From assembly GCA_029202545.1 (NCBI GenBank), contig CP119311.1, positions 3,844,001 to 3,908,000 on the forward strand: a DNA stretch of 64,000 bases, given 5' to 3'. A program made the translations under genes and the position numbers. Below are positions 53,936-61,263 of the stretch, piece by piece. The notes beneath the pieces were generated by a model. It saw only the letters and a list, made by a program, of their open reading frames with translations, did no database searches and was not told where the DNA came from. Origin of the DNA: Candidatus Pseudobacter hemicellulosilyticus (lineage in GTDB: Bacteria; Bacteroidota; Bacteroidia; Chitinophagales; Chitinophagaceae). Position 1 is the first letter of the stretch. The number at the start of each line of letters is the position of its first letter.

Positions 53936-54622
53936 CTATTGTTGTTCCTCTTTTAATACATATCCCATGCCCGTCATGGTATGGATCAGCCTGCCGCTGT
54001 TAAAAGGTTTTTCCAGTTTGTTGCGCAGGTAATTGACATATACTTCTACTACGTTGGCATTGGAATGGTGGTCAATGCCCCAGACTGCATCCGTAATGGC
54101 GGCCCTGGACAGTACGCGGTTGGGATTACGCATGAACAGCTCCAGCAGCGCATATTCCCGGGCGGTGAGGTTGATGGACCGCCCGCTGCGGGCGGCTGTG
54201 CGGGAGGCGGTATTGAGGGTAAGGTCGTTGAACTGCAGGAGTTCGTTCTCCGGCAGCGTATGCCCGCTGCGCCGGGCCAGGGCCTGGATCCTGGCCAGCA
54301 GCTCCCGGAAATGGAAGGGCTTGGTCAGGTAATCGTCCGCTCCCTGCTCCAGTCCGCTGACAATATCATCCGTGGTCTGCAGGGCGGTGAGCATCAGTAT
54401 AGGTGTTCTGACCTGGTTCTGCCGCAGTCTTCTGCATACCTCGCGGCCGTTCATGCCGGGCAGCAGCAGGTCCAGGATGATACAGTCGTAATCCTTTGCC
54501 AGGGCCGCCTGCAGGCCCTGTTGCCCATCGTTGGCCAGATCAGCCACATGCAATGCCTCTTCCAGTCCTTTTTTGATAAAGGAGGCCACTTTCAGCTCGT
54601 CTTCAATGATCAGGATATTCAT
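53936..54622 (-). CDS. OmpR/PhoB-family response regulator
   Basis: A 228-residue two-component regulator. The receiver (1-120) has the acidic pocket IIEDE, the phosphorylated Asp51 in CIILDLLLPGM, and the conserved Lys in DYLTKPFHFRELLARI. The winged-helix DNA-binding part (about 130-225) includes LTAREYALLELFMRNPNRVLSRAAITDAVWG and NVVEVYVNYLRNKLEKPF. Three bp separate it from the kinase gene, and only 9 bp from the xerD stop. By context it regulates the RND efflux operon downstream, probably through the 11-bp repeats near 52575. Confidence 0.94.
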   Translation of the reverse strand: MNILIIEDELKVASFIKKGLEEALHVADLANDGQQGLQAALAKDYDCIILDLLLPGMNGREVCRRLRQNQVRTPILMLTALQTTDDIVSGLEQGADDYLTKPFHFRELLARIQALARRSGHTLPENELLQFNDLTLNTASRTAARSGRSINLTAREYALLELFMRNPNRVLSRAAITDAVWGIDHHSNANVVEVYVNYLRNKLEKPFNSGRLIHTMTGMGYVLKEEQQ

Positions 54623-54631
54623 GGGCTTTAA

Positions 54632-55537
54632 TTAATTTGGTTTGAAGGCGGGGTGGAACTGCTGCAGGGTGCTGCGCAGGTAATCCCGGTCCAGGTGTGT
54701 ATAGATCTCGGTGGTGGTAATGCTTTCATGGCCCAGCATTTCCTGTACCATCCGGAGGTCAACGCCGCCCTCTACCAGGTGGGTGGCAAAGGAATGCCGG
54801 AAGGTATGGGGCGAAATGGTTTTTTGGATGCCTGCTTTAATCGCCAGGTCTTTGATAAGGATAAAGATCATGACCCGGGTGAGCCTGGCCCCGCGGCGGT
54901 TGAGGAAGAGGATATCTTCCTGTCCTTTTTTAATGGGCTGGTGGACCCGGGTAGTGGTGCGGTAAAGTTCTATGTATTTAATAGCGCTGTTGCCGATGGG
55001 TACCAGCCGTTCCTTATCGCCTTTGCCAATGATCCGGACAAAGCCCTGTTCAAAGAAAAGCTGGGATAGTTTCAGGTTCACCAGCTCGCTTACGCGCAGG
55101 CCGCAGCTGTACATGGTTTCCAGGATGGCTTTATTGCGGCCGCCCTCGGGTTTGCTGAGGTCAATATGGTCAATGAGCTGCTGTATCTCTTCCACGCTGA
55201 GGGTATCGGGCAGGGCCCGCCGTAGTTTGGGGGCTTCCAGCAGATCGGTGGGGTCCGTACTGACCAGGTTCTCCAGCGAGCAGTACTTATAAAAGGAGCG
55301 CAGGCCGGAGATGATACGGGCCTGGGAGGTGGCGGTCATGCCCAGCTGGGCTATCCAGTGTACAAAGGCCTGGAGGTCTTTCAGGGTGATATCCCCTGGT
55401 TCCACACTGGCATGCTGAAGCGCCAGGAACTGGGTCAGCTTGTCGAGGTCCCCCAGGTAGGCTTCCACGGAGTTGTCCGACAGTGACCGTTCCAGTTGCA
55501 GATGCGCTTTAAATCCCAGCTTGTGCGGCTCCCACAT
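54632..55537 (-). CDS. xerD: Site-specific tyrosine recombinase XerD
   Basis: A 301-residue tyrosine recombinase that, with XerC or alone, resolves chromosome dimers at dif during division. The N-terminal SAM-like core-binding domain (LGFKAHLQLERSLSDNSVEAYLGDLDKLTQFL) and the catalytic domain are intact. Catalytic residues are Arg in SCGLRVSELVNL, His-x-x-Arg in SPHTFRHSFATHLVEGG, His in MLGHESITTTE, and Tyr in IYTHLDRDYLR. The start at 55537 is close to the divergent YkgJ-like gene. It precedes the response regulator gene by 9 bp, which suggests accidental or functional co-transcription with the metal regulator. Confidence 0.93.
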   Translation of the reverse strand: MWEPHKLGFKAHLQLERSLSDNSVEAYLGDLDKLTQFLALQHASVEPGDITLKDLQAFVHWIAQLGMTATSQARIISGLRSFYKYCSLENLVSTDPTDLLEAPKLRRALPDTLSVEEIQQLIDHIDLSKPEGGRNKAILETMYSCGLRVSELVNLKLSQLFFEQGFVRIIGKGDKERLVPIGNSAIKYIELYRTTTRVHQPIKKGQEDILFLNRRGARLTRVMIFILIKDLAIKAGIQKTISPHTFRHSFATHLVEGGVDLRMVQEMLGHESITTTEIYTHLDRDYLRSTLQQFHPAFKPN

Positions 55538-55605
55538 ATTAACAACAAAATGATGATTGAATCAAACTATCAATTATATTCGTGACTCAAAAATAGCCTT
55601 TCCCG

Positions 55606-55613
55606 TATTTTTG
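55606..55613 (+). promoter_or_regulatory. Bacteroidota -7 promoter element
   Basis: TATTTTTG, a perfect TAnnTTTG, 25 bp before the YkgJ-like start at 55639. No TTG at the ideal distance was found. Confidence 0.5.
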
Positions 55614-55638
55614 TCATTCAAAATTCCGTTAATTACTG

Positions 55639-56154
55639 ATGGAGCCATTTAATCTCAAGGCATTCAAAAAGAAAATGATGCTGCACCGTACTGCGTTCAG
55701 GAGGTTCCTGACCAGGCTGGAAAAGAGCCAGCCCAGGGGCCTGGACAAGATAGCCGTGCAGACAGATGTGGAAGTATGGAAAGAAACGGATTGCCTGGCT
55801 TGCGCCAACTGCTGCAAGACCATGTCCCCCACCTTTACCAAAACGGATGTGAAGCGTATTTCCCGTCACCTGAATATGACTGAAGACGCTTTTCGCGAAA
55901 AATGGCTCTATTTTGATAAGAAGGATGGCGACTGGATGAACAAGCTGCAACCCTGCCAGTTCCTCAACCTGCAGGACAACAAATGCAGTATCTATGAAGT
56001 GCGGCCCAGTGATTGCGCCGGCTTCCCCCACCATACCAAACGCCGCATGGTGGATTATATGCACGTCTTCAAACAAAATGTGGAGTACTGCCCCGCTACT
56101 TTTAAAATGGTGGAGAAAATGCTGTACAGGCTGGAAGGCGAGACCATCAAATAA
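55639..56154 (+). CDS. YkgJ-family zinc/iron-chelating cysteine-cluster protein
   Basis: A 171-residue soluble protein of the YkgJ/CxxCxxCC family. Cys residues are in CLACANCCKTMSPTF (about 53-60), and later in LQPCQFL and NKCSIYEVRPSDCAGFPHH, likely ligands of Zn or an Fe-S cluster. Family members are believed to chelate metal, but their activity is unknown. It ends 3 bp from the convergent YraN gene. The start is supported by the TATTTTTG element 25 bp upstream. Confidence 0.88.
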   Translation: MEPFNLKAFKKKMMLHRTAFRRFLTRLEKSQPRGLDKIAVQTDVEVWKETDCLACANCCKTMSPTFTKTDVKRISRHLNMTEDAFREKWLYFDKKDGDWMNKLQPCQFLNLQDNKCSIYEVRPSDCAGFPHHTKRRMVDYMHVFKQNVEYCPATFKMVEKMLYRLEGETIK

Positions 56155-56157
56155 GAC

Positions 56158-56514
56158 TTACAGGTAAATATCTTCGATCAGGAAATACTGCGGGGGCATT
56201 TCCCCGGCCAGCAGGATGGATAAAATATCATACTGGATCCTTGTCCATTGGGGATGGCGATACTGGTACTGATCAGCGCATTTCATCATATTGCTGATCT
56301 TTTTCTTCGATACACTTTCTTCCGGCAGGCCAAAATAGCTGCTGCTGCGGGTCTTGACCTCTACAAAATGGAGGATGCCTTTCTTTGCTGCTATAACATC
56401 GATCTCATAGTGGTAATAACACCAGTTCTGGTGCAGGATGGTATAGCCCTGCTGTTGCAGCCAGTTGGTTGCCAGCGTTTCCCCTTTTTTACCAATGTCA
56501 TGGTGGTTGGCCAT
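56158..56514 (-). CDS. YraN/UPF0102 endonuclease-like protein
   Basis: A 118-residue protein of the UPF0102 family, which has the Holliday-junction-resolvase-like nuclease fold. Marks are HDIGKKGETLATNWLQQQGYTILHQNW, then YEIDVIAAKKGILHFVEVKTRSSSYFG, where the E/D, E-x-K residues are the expected metal site. Size is typical. Its start region is 36 bp from the divergent manA start; the manA promoter must overlap it. The biological role in the cell is not settled. Confidence 0.9.
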   Translation of the reverse strand: MANHHDIGKKGETLATNWLQQQGYTILHQNWCYYHYEIDVIAAKKGILHFVEVKTRSSSYFGLPEESVSKKKISNMMKCADQYQYRHPQWTRIQYDILSILLAGEMPPQYFLIEDIYL

Positions 56515-56549
56515 CCTCTTTTTGTAATATTGCAGCTGAAAACCAGCTT

Positions 56550-57797
56550 ATGCACAACAATAGTACGAAAATCTTCAAGCTTGAAGGAAAAGTGCAGCAC
56601 TACGCCTGGGGAGGCAACGCCTTTATCCCGCAGCTGCTGCAGCAACAGAATACCAGTGGTCAGCCATTTGCAGAATACTGGATGGGTGCGCATGATAATG
56701 TGCCCTCTTCTGTAGTGTTCTCCGACCTGTCCGTGAAACCCCTCAACAGTTTTATCAGTGAGCAGCCCGTGGACACCCTGGGCCCTGTAGTGAAAGAGCG
56801 CTTTGGCCGCCTGCCTTTCCTGTTCAAGGTGCTGGACGTAAAAGATATGCTCTCTATCCAGGTACACCCCAGCAAAGAAGCTGCTGTACTGGAATTTGCC
56901 GCCGAAAACAAAAAAGGAACGCCGCTCAATGCGTCCAACCGCAATTATAAGGATGATAACCATAAGCCCGAGCTGATGTATGCGCTGAGCGAGTTCTGGC
57001 TGCTGCATGGTTTTAAGCCCGCTGGATCCTTAAAGAAAGTATTGCAGGCAGTGCCTGAACTGAATTTCCTGCTGCCCGTTTTTGAGCAGGGCGGTTACCC
57101 TGAACTGTACAAAGTGGTGATGGAAATGCCGCAGGATGAGGTAGACAGTCGCCTCCGGCCGCTGCTGGACCGTATCCTGCCGCTGTATGCGGAAGGAAAA
57201 CTGCCCAAGACCAATGAAGACTTCTGGGCCGCCCGCGCTGCCAACACCTACAATGAAGGGGGTAAAACAGACCGCGGCATTTTCTCCATTTATATCTTCA
57301 ACCTGGTACACCTGCAGACCGGTGATACTGTTTTCCAGGATGCCGGTATTCCGCATGCTTACCTGGAGGGACAGAACATGGAGCTGATGGCCAATTCCGA
57401 TAACGTATTAAGAGGGGGCCTTACGCCCAAACATGTGGATGTGTCCGAGCTGATGAAGCATGTACGCTTTGAGCCGGTGACTCCGCATATCATCAAAGGC
57501 ATTACCGGTGAAGTGCCGGAAGAGCAGGTCTATGTAACGCCGGCCGCCGACTTTGAGCTGCGCAGCATCCGGCTGGCCGCCGGTCAGCAGATCAACCTGG
57601 TCTCCAATACCGTGGAAATATTCTTTGTGTATGAAGGCGCTGTGGACGCCCTGAGCGGCGAAGCACATGTGGCGGTACATAAAGGAGAAGCCATGGTAGC
57701 CATTGCCGGTGCAGTGACGGCTTTCAAGGCGCAGCAGGAGACCTTGCTGTTCCGTGCTACTACGCCTTCGGTAGAGGCGAAGACCACGGCCAGTTAA
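56550..57797 (+). CDS. manA: Mannose-6-phosphate isomerase, class I
   Basis: A 415-residue cytosolic enzyme that interconverts mannose 6-phosphate and fructose 6-phosphate. Motifs are LEGKVQHYAWGG, LDVKDMLSIQVHPS (Zn ligands Gln and His), DDNHKPELMYAL (Glu), and DAGIPHAYLEGQNMELMANSDNVLRGGLTPKHVD (His and the catalytic loop). The start at 56550 is the family start; an ORF from 56469 overlaps the divergent YraN gene. It supplies mannose for GDP-mannose synthesis or degrades mannose released by enzymes such as the GH92 protein. Confidence 0.95.
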   Translation: MHNNSTKIFKLEGKVQHYAWGGNAFIPQLLQQQNTSGQPFAEYWMGAHDNVPSSVVFSDLSVKPLNSFISEQPVDTLGPVVKERFGRLPFLFKVLDVKDMLSIQVHPSKEAAVLEFAAENKKGTPLNASNRNYKDDNHKPELMYALSEFWLLHGFKPAGSLKKVLQAVPELNFLLPVFEQGGYPELYKVVMEMPQDEVDSRLRPLLDRILPLYAEGKLPKTNEDFWAARAANTYNEGGKTDRGIFSIYIFNLVHLQTGDTVFQDAGIPHAYLEGQNMELMANSDNVLRGGLTPKHVDVSELMKHVRFEPVTPHIIKGITGEVPEEQVYVTPAADFELRSIRLAAGQQINLVSNTVEIFFVYEGAVDALSGEAHVAVHKGEAMVAIAGAVTAFKAQQETLLFRATTPSVEAKTTAS

Positions 57798-57940
57798 GAT
57801 TGAACTGAAATTTTGGGTAGATGGGCCACTGTCCAGTGGTAAAAGCTACCCGGCACGGCAACCATTAACACCATTTGACAAACTGCATAGCAGTTTTTTC
57901 GGGTTGCAGAATAGCCTGTACGAGTTTTTGTAAAATAAGT

Positions 57941-57987
57941 AAGGAGAACAGCAGGAATCCTATCTATTCCGCCGTTCTCCTTTTTTA
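57941..57987. terminator. Bidirectional terminator between manA and the AhpD-like gene
   Basis: AAGGAGAACAGC pairs with GCCGTTCTCCTT (one mismatch) and inside it GGAAT pairs with ATTCC; a TTTTTTT run follows on the plus strand. It lies between convergent genes. Confidence 0.82.
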
Positions 57988-58000
57988 TTGGTACAATAGC

Positions 58001-58600
58001 TTAGCTCAATACAGTGATCAGTCCTTTGATCACCGCTCCCAGCTTCACTGCTTCCAGTACGCGCGATTCGGTGGCGCCATGCTGCAGCACGGATTGCTCG
58101 TGCGAGCTGACACACATTTCACAGCCGTTGATGCTGGATACCATCAGGCTGACCAGCTCAAAGAACTCCTTGCCCAGCACCGGGTTCATCATGATGCTCA
58201 TCTTGATGCCGGCGGGCTGGTTGGTGTAGTAGTCCTTCTGTAGGAAGTGACGGAAACGGTAGAAGACGTTGTTGGTGTTCATCAGTGAAGTACAGGCAAT
58301 GATCTCAGCGATCTCCTCGTCGGAGGCGCCTGCTTCACGGACCAGTACGGTCAGCCCTTCCTGGAGGAAGAGTGCCTTTTCATTCACTGTTACGGCCAGC
58401 GCCAGCAGGAGGGCTTCCTTGCGGCTCAGGTGCTGGTTATTGTTCAGTACATTGCCTGTATTGATCTTAAGGTCTTTGATATAGCGGGCGTTCACCTGCA
58501 GCAGGGCCTGTGCATTGGCAGAGGGCGTATACTGGGGAATGTTCAGCTCGTTGAGCAGGTTCACGAAAGTTTCGTTCTGAATTAAAGCCGTTTCACTCAT
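58001..58600 (-). CDS. AhpD-like carboxymuconolactone decarboxylase family protein
   Basis: A 199-residue protein with the CMD/AhpD fold. The active CxxC-x3-H motif is GCEMCVSSHEQ (Cys160, Cys163, His167), as in AhpD, which reduces the peroxiredoxin AhpC with electrons from a dihydrolipoyl system. It is 93 bp downstream of the ahpC-like gene on the same strand, which strongly supports this role. A long hairpin lies in the gap and may tune the ratio of the two products. Decarboxylase activity is not expected. Confidence 0.9.
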   Translation of the reverse strand: MSETALIQNETFVNLLNELNIPQYTPSANAQALLQVNARYIKDLKINTGNVLNNNQHLSRKEALLLALAVTVNEKALFLQEGLTVLVREAGASDEEIAEIIACTSLMNTNNVFYRFRHFLQKDYYTNQPAGIKMSIMMNPVLGKEFFELVSLMVSSINGCEMCVSSHEQSVLQHGATESRVLEAVKLGAVIKGLITVLS

Positions 58601-58622
58601 GGTACGTTTGTTTATAAGGCGT

Positions 58623-58665
58623 GCCCGAAGCTCGCCGGCAGCTCCTATCGCTGCCGGCAGCGGGC
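58623..58665 (-). promoter_or_regulatory. Intercistronic hairpin between the AhpC-like and AhpD-like genes
   Basis: GCCGGCAG and CTGCCGGC pair around a 9-nt loop, extended by GCCCG with CGGGC. No T-run follows, so it is more probably an RNA stability or processing element than a terminator. Confidence 0.5.
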
Positions 58666-58693
58666 CTGGGAAATTTTTTAGGGGTGGTGAACC

Positions 58694-59263
58694 TTAGTTC
58701 ATGCTGAGCTGGGTGGTCAGGGTTTCCTGTCCTTTGTTCCAGTTGCAGGGGCAGAGCTCGTCTGTTTGCAGGGCGTCCAGTACGCGCAGTACTTCCTGTA
58801 CGTTACGGCCTACGTTGAGGTCATAAACACTTACCCAGCGAACGATGCCCTGGGGATCAATGATGAAGGTGGCGCGGTAAGCGATCTTCTCTTCATTATC
58901 CAGGATACCCAGTTCTTCAGCCAGGGATTTGGAAGTGTCAGCCAGCATGGGGAATTTCAGGTCGCGCAGGTCTGCGTGATCCCTTCTCCAGGCGGCGTGA
59001 ACAAATTCAGAGTCGGTGGAAGCGCCGATCAGGATTGCGTCACGGTCGGTGAACTCGCTGTGCTTTTTGTTGAATTCAGCGATCTCGGTGGGGCACACAA
59101 AAGTGAAATCCTTGGGCCACCAGAACATCACCATCCACTGACCCTGGCTGCTGGCGTGGTCCTGGCTGATGTCTGTGAACTCTTTTCCTTTTTCGATGCT
59201 GACTACTGCTTTCTTTTTGAATGCGGGGAACTGGCTCCCAATAGATACAATTCTGTTGGACAT
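58694..59263 (-). CDS. ahpC: AhpC-type peroxiredoxin
   Basis: A 189-residue 2-Cys peroxiredoxin that reduces hydrogen peroxide and organic peroxides. The peroxidatic Cys57 is in DFTFVCPTE; resolving Cys171 and Cys173 are in DELCPCNW, a CxC layout seen in the AhpC group that works with AhpD. The Thr-Cys-Arg environment is complete (WRRDHADLR, FPMLADTSKSLAEELGI). It is followed by the AhpD-like gene. Upstream are a TACTTTTG -7 element and an OxyR-like operator. Confidence 0.93.
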   Translation of the reverse strand: MSNRIVSIGSQFPAFKKKAVVSIEKGKEFTDISQDHASSQGQWMVMFWWPKDFTFVCPTEIAEFNKKHSEFTDRDAILIGASTDSEFVHAAWRRDHADLRDLKFPMLADTSKSLAEELGILDNEEKIAYRATFIIDPQGIVRWVSVYDLNVGRNVQEVLRVLDALQTDELCPCNWNKGQETLTTQLSMN

Positions 59264-59333
59264 ATACGTTGTATTATTAATTGTGGAATTACTTGACGGA
59301 CATTTTCTCAGGCGGGCAATCGTTCGATGGGTG

Positions 59334-59341
59334 CAAAAGTA
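59334..59341 (-). promoter_or_regulatory. Bacteroidota -7 element of the ahpC-like gene
   Basis: Reads TACTTTTG on the minus strand, 70 bp before the AhpC start. It is followed on the same strand by GCAC, as in many strong promoters of this phylum. Confidence 0.55.
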
Positions 59342-59363
59342 AGGGATGGCCTGATAGATATTG

Positions 59364-59399
59364 ATAAGGGTTTTCTATAGAATGATAGAGAATATCTAT
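59364..59399. promoter_or_regulatory. Putative OxyR-type operator upstream of ahpC
   Basis: ATAA-N7-CTAT-N6-ATAG-N7-CTAT. The OxyR consensus is ATAG-N7-CTAT-N7-ATAG-N7-CTAT, so this differs by one base and one spacer nucleotide. The outer part ATAGATATT (59354-59362) and AATATCTAT (59391-59399) are also a perfect inverted repeat. It is centred about 44 bp upstream of the -7 element, a normal place for an activator. Confidence 0.5.
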
Positions 59400-59554
59400 G
59401 GGTGATCTTTTGTTTATTTTGAGAAGTCAGTTGGTCTCAACCTAATTATCGTATATGCTGATGCGTTAGTGGAATATCAATGGATTGCTAATTTTTTTGA
59501 AAAAAGGAAACGCTATCACTAAATAAATTAGGTTTTTGCTAAAGGTTTATTGGT

Positions 59555-59562
59555 TAATTTTG
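59555..59562 (+). promoter_or_regulatory. Bacteroidota -7 element before the Panacea gene
   Basis: TAATTTTG, matching TAnnTTTG, 20 bp before the ATG at 59583. The region is clearly more AT-rich than its surroundings. Confidence 0.4.
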
Positions 59563-59582
59563 TTAGTAAATCAAGTTATTGA

Positions 59583-60029
59583 ATGGCTATAAGCGTTCAT
59601 GATATTGCTAATAAGATTATCCTGCGTACTGATTTTGAGAAAGGGGATATAATTTCTAACCTCAAATTACAGAAACTGCTGTATTATATGCAGGGGTATC
59701 ATCTTGCCTTCTTCAATGAGCCGTTTTTTGAAGATACAATAGAAGCCTAGACGTATGGGCCTGTAGTGCCCGAGGTGTACAGGCGTTTTAAAGAATTTGG
59801 TCCCAATGCAATTTTTCTTGATCCTGATCAATACCGGGAAATTCATTTAAGTGATGAACAGGAAGATATGTTTGAACAGGTGATGAGTGAATATGGTAAA
59901 TTCTCTGCCATAAAGCTGATGGACATGACGCATAAAGAAGCTCCCTGGAAGGAGGCATATGCGAAAGCAGATATGCTGATCAGCACAGAGACCATGAAAA
60001 AATTCTTCATCAAACTGGTAGATGAGTAA
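59583..60029 (+). pseudogene. Panacea-domain (SocA-like, DUF4065) antitoxin gene interrupted by an in-frame TAG
   Basis: The frame begins MAISVHDIANKIILRTDF and has the Panacea core LKLQKLLYYMQGYHLAFFNEPFF. The next conserved segment should read EAW-YGPVVPEVY; here the Trp codon is TAG (59748-59750), giving EA-stop-TYGPVVPEVYRRF. The frame stays open afterwards to TAA at 60027-60029 with the expected C-terminal helices. Without the stop it would be 148 residues. A GTG at 59766 could restart translation of the second half. It overlaps the next gene by 8 bp, as antitoxin-toxin pairs often do. The AT-rich composition suggests recent acquisition. Confidence 0.75.
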
Positions 60030-60417
60030 GAAGGTCAAAAAACAGGAAGAAGAGGTTCAAAAGAAGAAACCGGAAGACAGGTATCCGGTTTTTTGTTTTA
60101 AGCACCTGCACCCCGGATCTTATAGTAATTGTTCCGATGCTTCTTTTTTTATTGAATTTCTGGGCAGGCTTAAAAAACTGGGAGAATTAGGCTGGCAGGG
60201 GATCAATAATGCTGCACGCCATTCATTTGGTACTGAAAAGATGCCTGTAAGGCAATTGAAGATAAAAAACCTTCCCCGTATCATTACTCCGGAAGTTGAA
60301 GTGCTGACCGTATTCAGGGCTGCTGGCAATAATCTACCATTCCTGGGGATAAGGCTTGAAGATACCTTCCAGGTGATCTTTATAGAAACAAAGTTTGGAG
60401 ATATTTACGATCACTGA
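60022..60417 (+). CDS. Putative toxin partner of the Panacea-domain protein
   Basis: A 131-residue protein without a recognised family. It starts with a lysine/glutamate-rich stretch (MSKKVKKQEEEVQKKKPED), then FFIEFLGRLKKLGELGWQGINNAARHSFGTEKMP, and ends in short beta-like segments LTVFRAAGNNLPFLGIRLEDTFQVIFIETKFGDIYDH. The pattern of an Arg-containing strand, a Gly, and a terminal acidic/His tail resembles small RelE-like or related toxins, but that is only impression. Its ATG overlaps the Panacea gene stop by 8 bp. Panacea domains are known antitoxins that neutralise many unrelated toxins, so the order Panacea then toxin is expected. The toxin frame is intact although its partner is broken. 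Confidence 0.6.
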   Translation: MSKKVKKQEEEVQKKKPEDRYPVFCFKHLHPGSYSNCSDASFFIEFLGRLKKLGELGWQGINNAARHSFGTEKMPVRQLKIKNLPRIITPEVEVLTVFRAAGNNLPFLGIRLEDTFQVIFIETKFGDIYDH

Positions 60418-60446
60418 GGGTGTTGGAGGGCTTCCGGTCTGTTGGT

Positions 60447-60476
60447 TTGCCATCCGTTCTAAATTGCTTACTTTTG
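60447..60476 (+). promoter_or_regulatory. Bacteroidota-type promoter of the DUF6580 gene
   Basis: TTG (60447-60449), a 19-nt spacer and a perfect TACTTTTG (60469-60476), 19 bp before the ATG at 60496. Confidence 0.7.
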
Positions 60477-60495
60477 TCCCTTATTTACTGCTTGT

Positions 60496-61059
60496 ATGAA
60501 AACAAACAAAAAATTGATCCTGGCTGTGCTTCTGATGGTGGTGGTAGCGGCCGTTTACCGGGTGATCCCCGGCCGTCCGCTGGGTTTTGCGCCCCAACTG
60601 GCTATTGCCCTGTTCAGTGGTGCTATCTTTAAAGACCGGAAGCTGGCTTTCAGCATGCCTTTGCTGTCCATCCTCCTGTCTGATCTGCTTTACCAGGTCC
60701 TCTATATGACCGGCGCCAGCGCTATCCCCGGTTTCTACGACGGGCAATGGATCAACTACATCCTGCTGGCCTCCGTGACCGTTTTTGGTCTGCTGATCCG
60801 CAGGATCACGGTGACCAATGTACTGGTCATGTCCCTGCTGGCCCCTACGTATTTCTTCCTGGTATCCAATTTCCTGACCTGGGTAGGTGTAGGTGCTTAT
60901 ATTGATTATCCCAAAACATGGGCCGGTTTGATGACCTGCTATACCATGGCCCTGCCTTTCTACAAGGGCAGCATCATGGCTACCCTCGTATTCAGTACTG
61001 TCCTGTTCGGCAGCTGGTACCTGGTGAGCCGCAAAGAAAAGAAAACCGCTATTGCGTAA
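60496..61059 (+). CDS. DUF6580 integral membrane protein
   Basis: A 187-residue inner-membrane protein with five to six helices (KKLILAVLLMVVVAAVYRVI, LAIALFSGAIF, FSMPLLSILLSDLLYQVLY, WINYILLASVTVFGLLI, VLVMSLLAPTYFFLVSNFLTW, and MATLVFSTVLFGSWYLV). It matches the DUF6580 group, sometimes called a putative transport protein, similar to small ECF-type substrate-binding components. No ATPase or T-component is nearby. It has its own promoter and a strong terminator, so it is a single-gene unit. Function is unknown. Confidence 0.85.
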   Translation: MKTNKKLILAVLLMVVVAAVYRVIPGRPLGFAPQLAIALFSGAIFKDRKLAFSMPLLSILLSDLLYQVLYMTGASAIPGFYDGQWINYILLASVTVFGLLIRRITVTNVLVMSLLAPTYFFLVSNFLTWVGVGAYIDYPKTWAGLMTCYTMALPFYKGSIMATLVFSTVLFGSWYLVSRKEKKTAIA

Positions 61060-61079
61060 AAGATACAGGCTATCGCCTT

Positions 61080-61118
61080 AACAGAATGGCCGACCAGTTA
61101 CTGGTCGGCCATTCTGTT
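61080..61118. terminator. Strong bidirectional terminator
   Basis: AACAGAATGGCCGACCAGT and ACTGGTCGGCCATTCTGTT are perfectly complementary over 19 bp, so the stem is long and the loop tiny. It lies after the DUF6580 gene and before the end of the rnhA region. Confidence 0.88.
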
Positions 61119-61184
61119 ATTAGGGAAATCTTATTTCGTTGATTCCGGTTAAGCCTTTTGCCCTTTGCCCGCTCATATACATCT

Positions 61185-61263
61185 GCAGGTCCCATCTGCC
61201 ACTGCAGTAGCCAGCTCATCACAATTGTTATTGTACGGGATCTTCGGCATGGCCTCTCTACCC
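61185..61263 (-). pseudogene. Decayed partial tandem copy of the rnhA 3-prime end
   Basis: Immediately after the rnhA stop, 79 bp repeat the part of rnhA at 61293-61373 that encodes the GHAENPYNNRCDELATAA region. The copy can be read as IPYNNNCDELATAVADG, but a one-base insertion between GHAE and PYNN puts the two halves in different frames. The unit length (offset about 108-110 bp) fits a tandem duplication of the gene end. Confidence 0.8.

Noticed and set aside
54632..55537. xerD as an integrase of a mobile element
   Set aside because: The protein has the normal length and motifs of the housekeeping XerD, and no attachment repeats or phage genes surround it.
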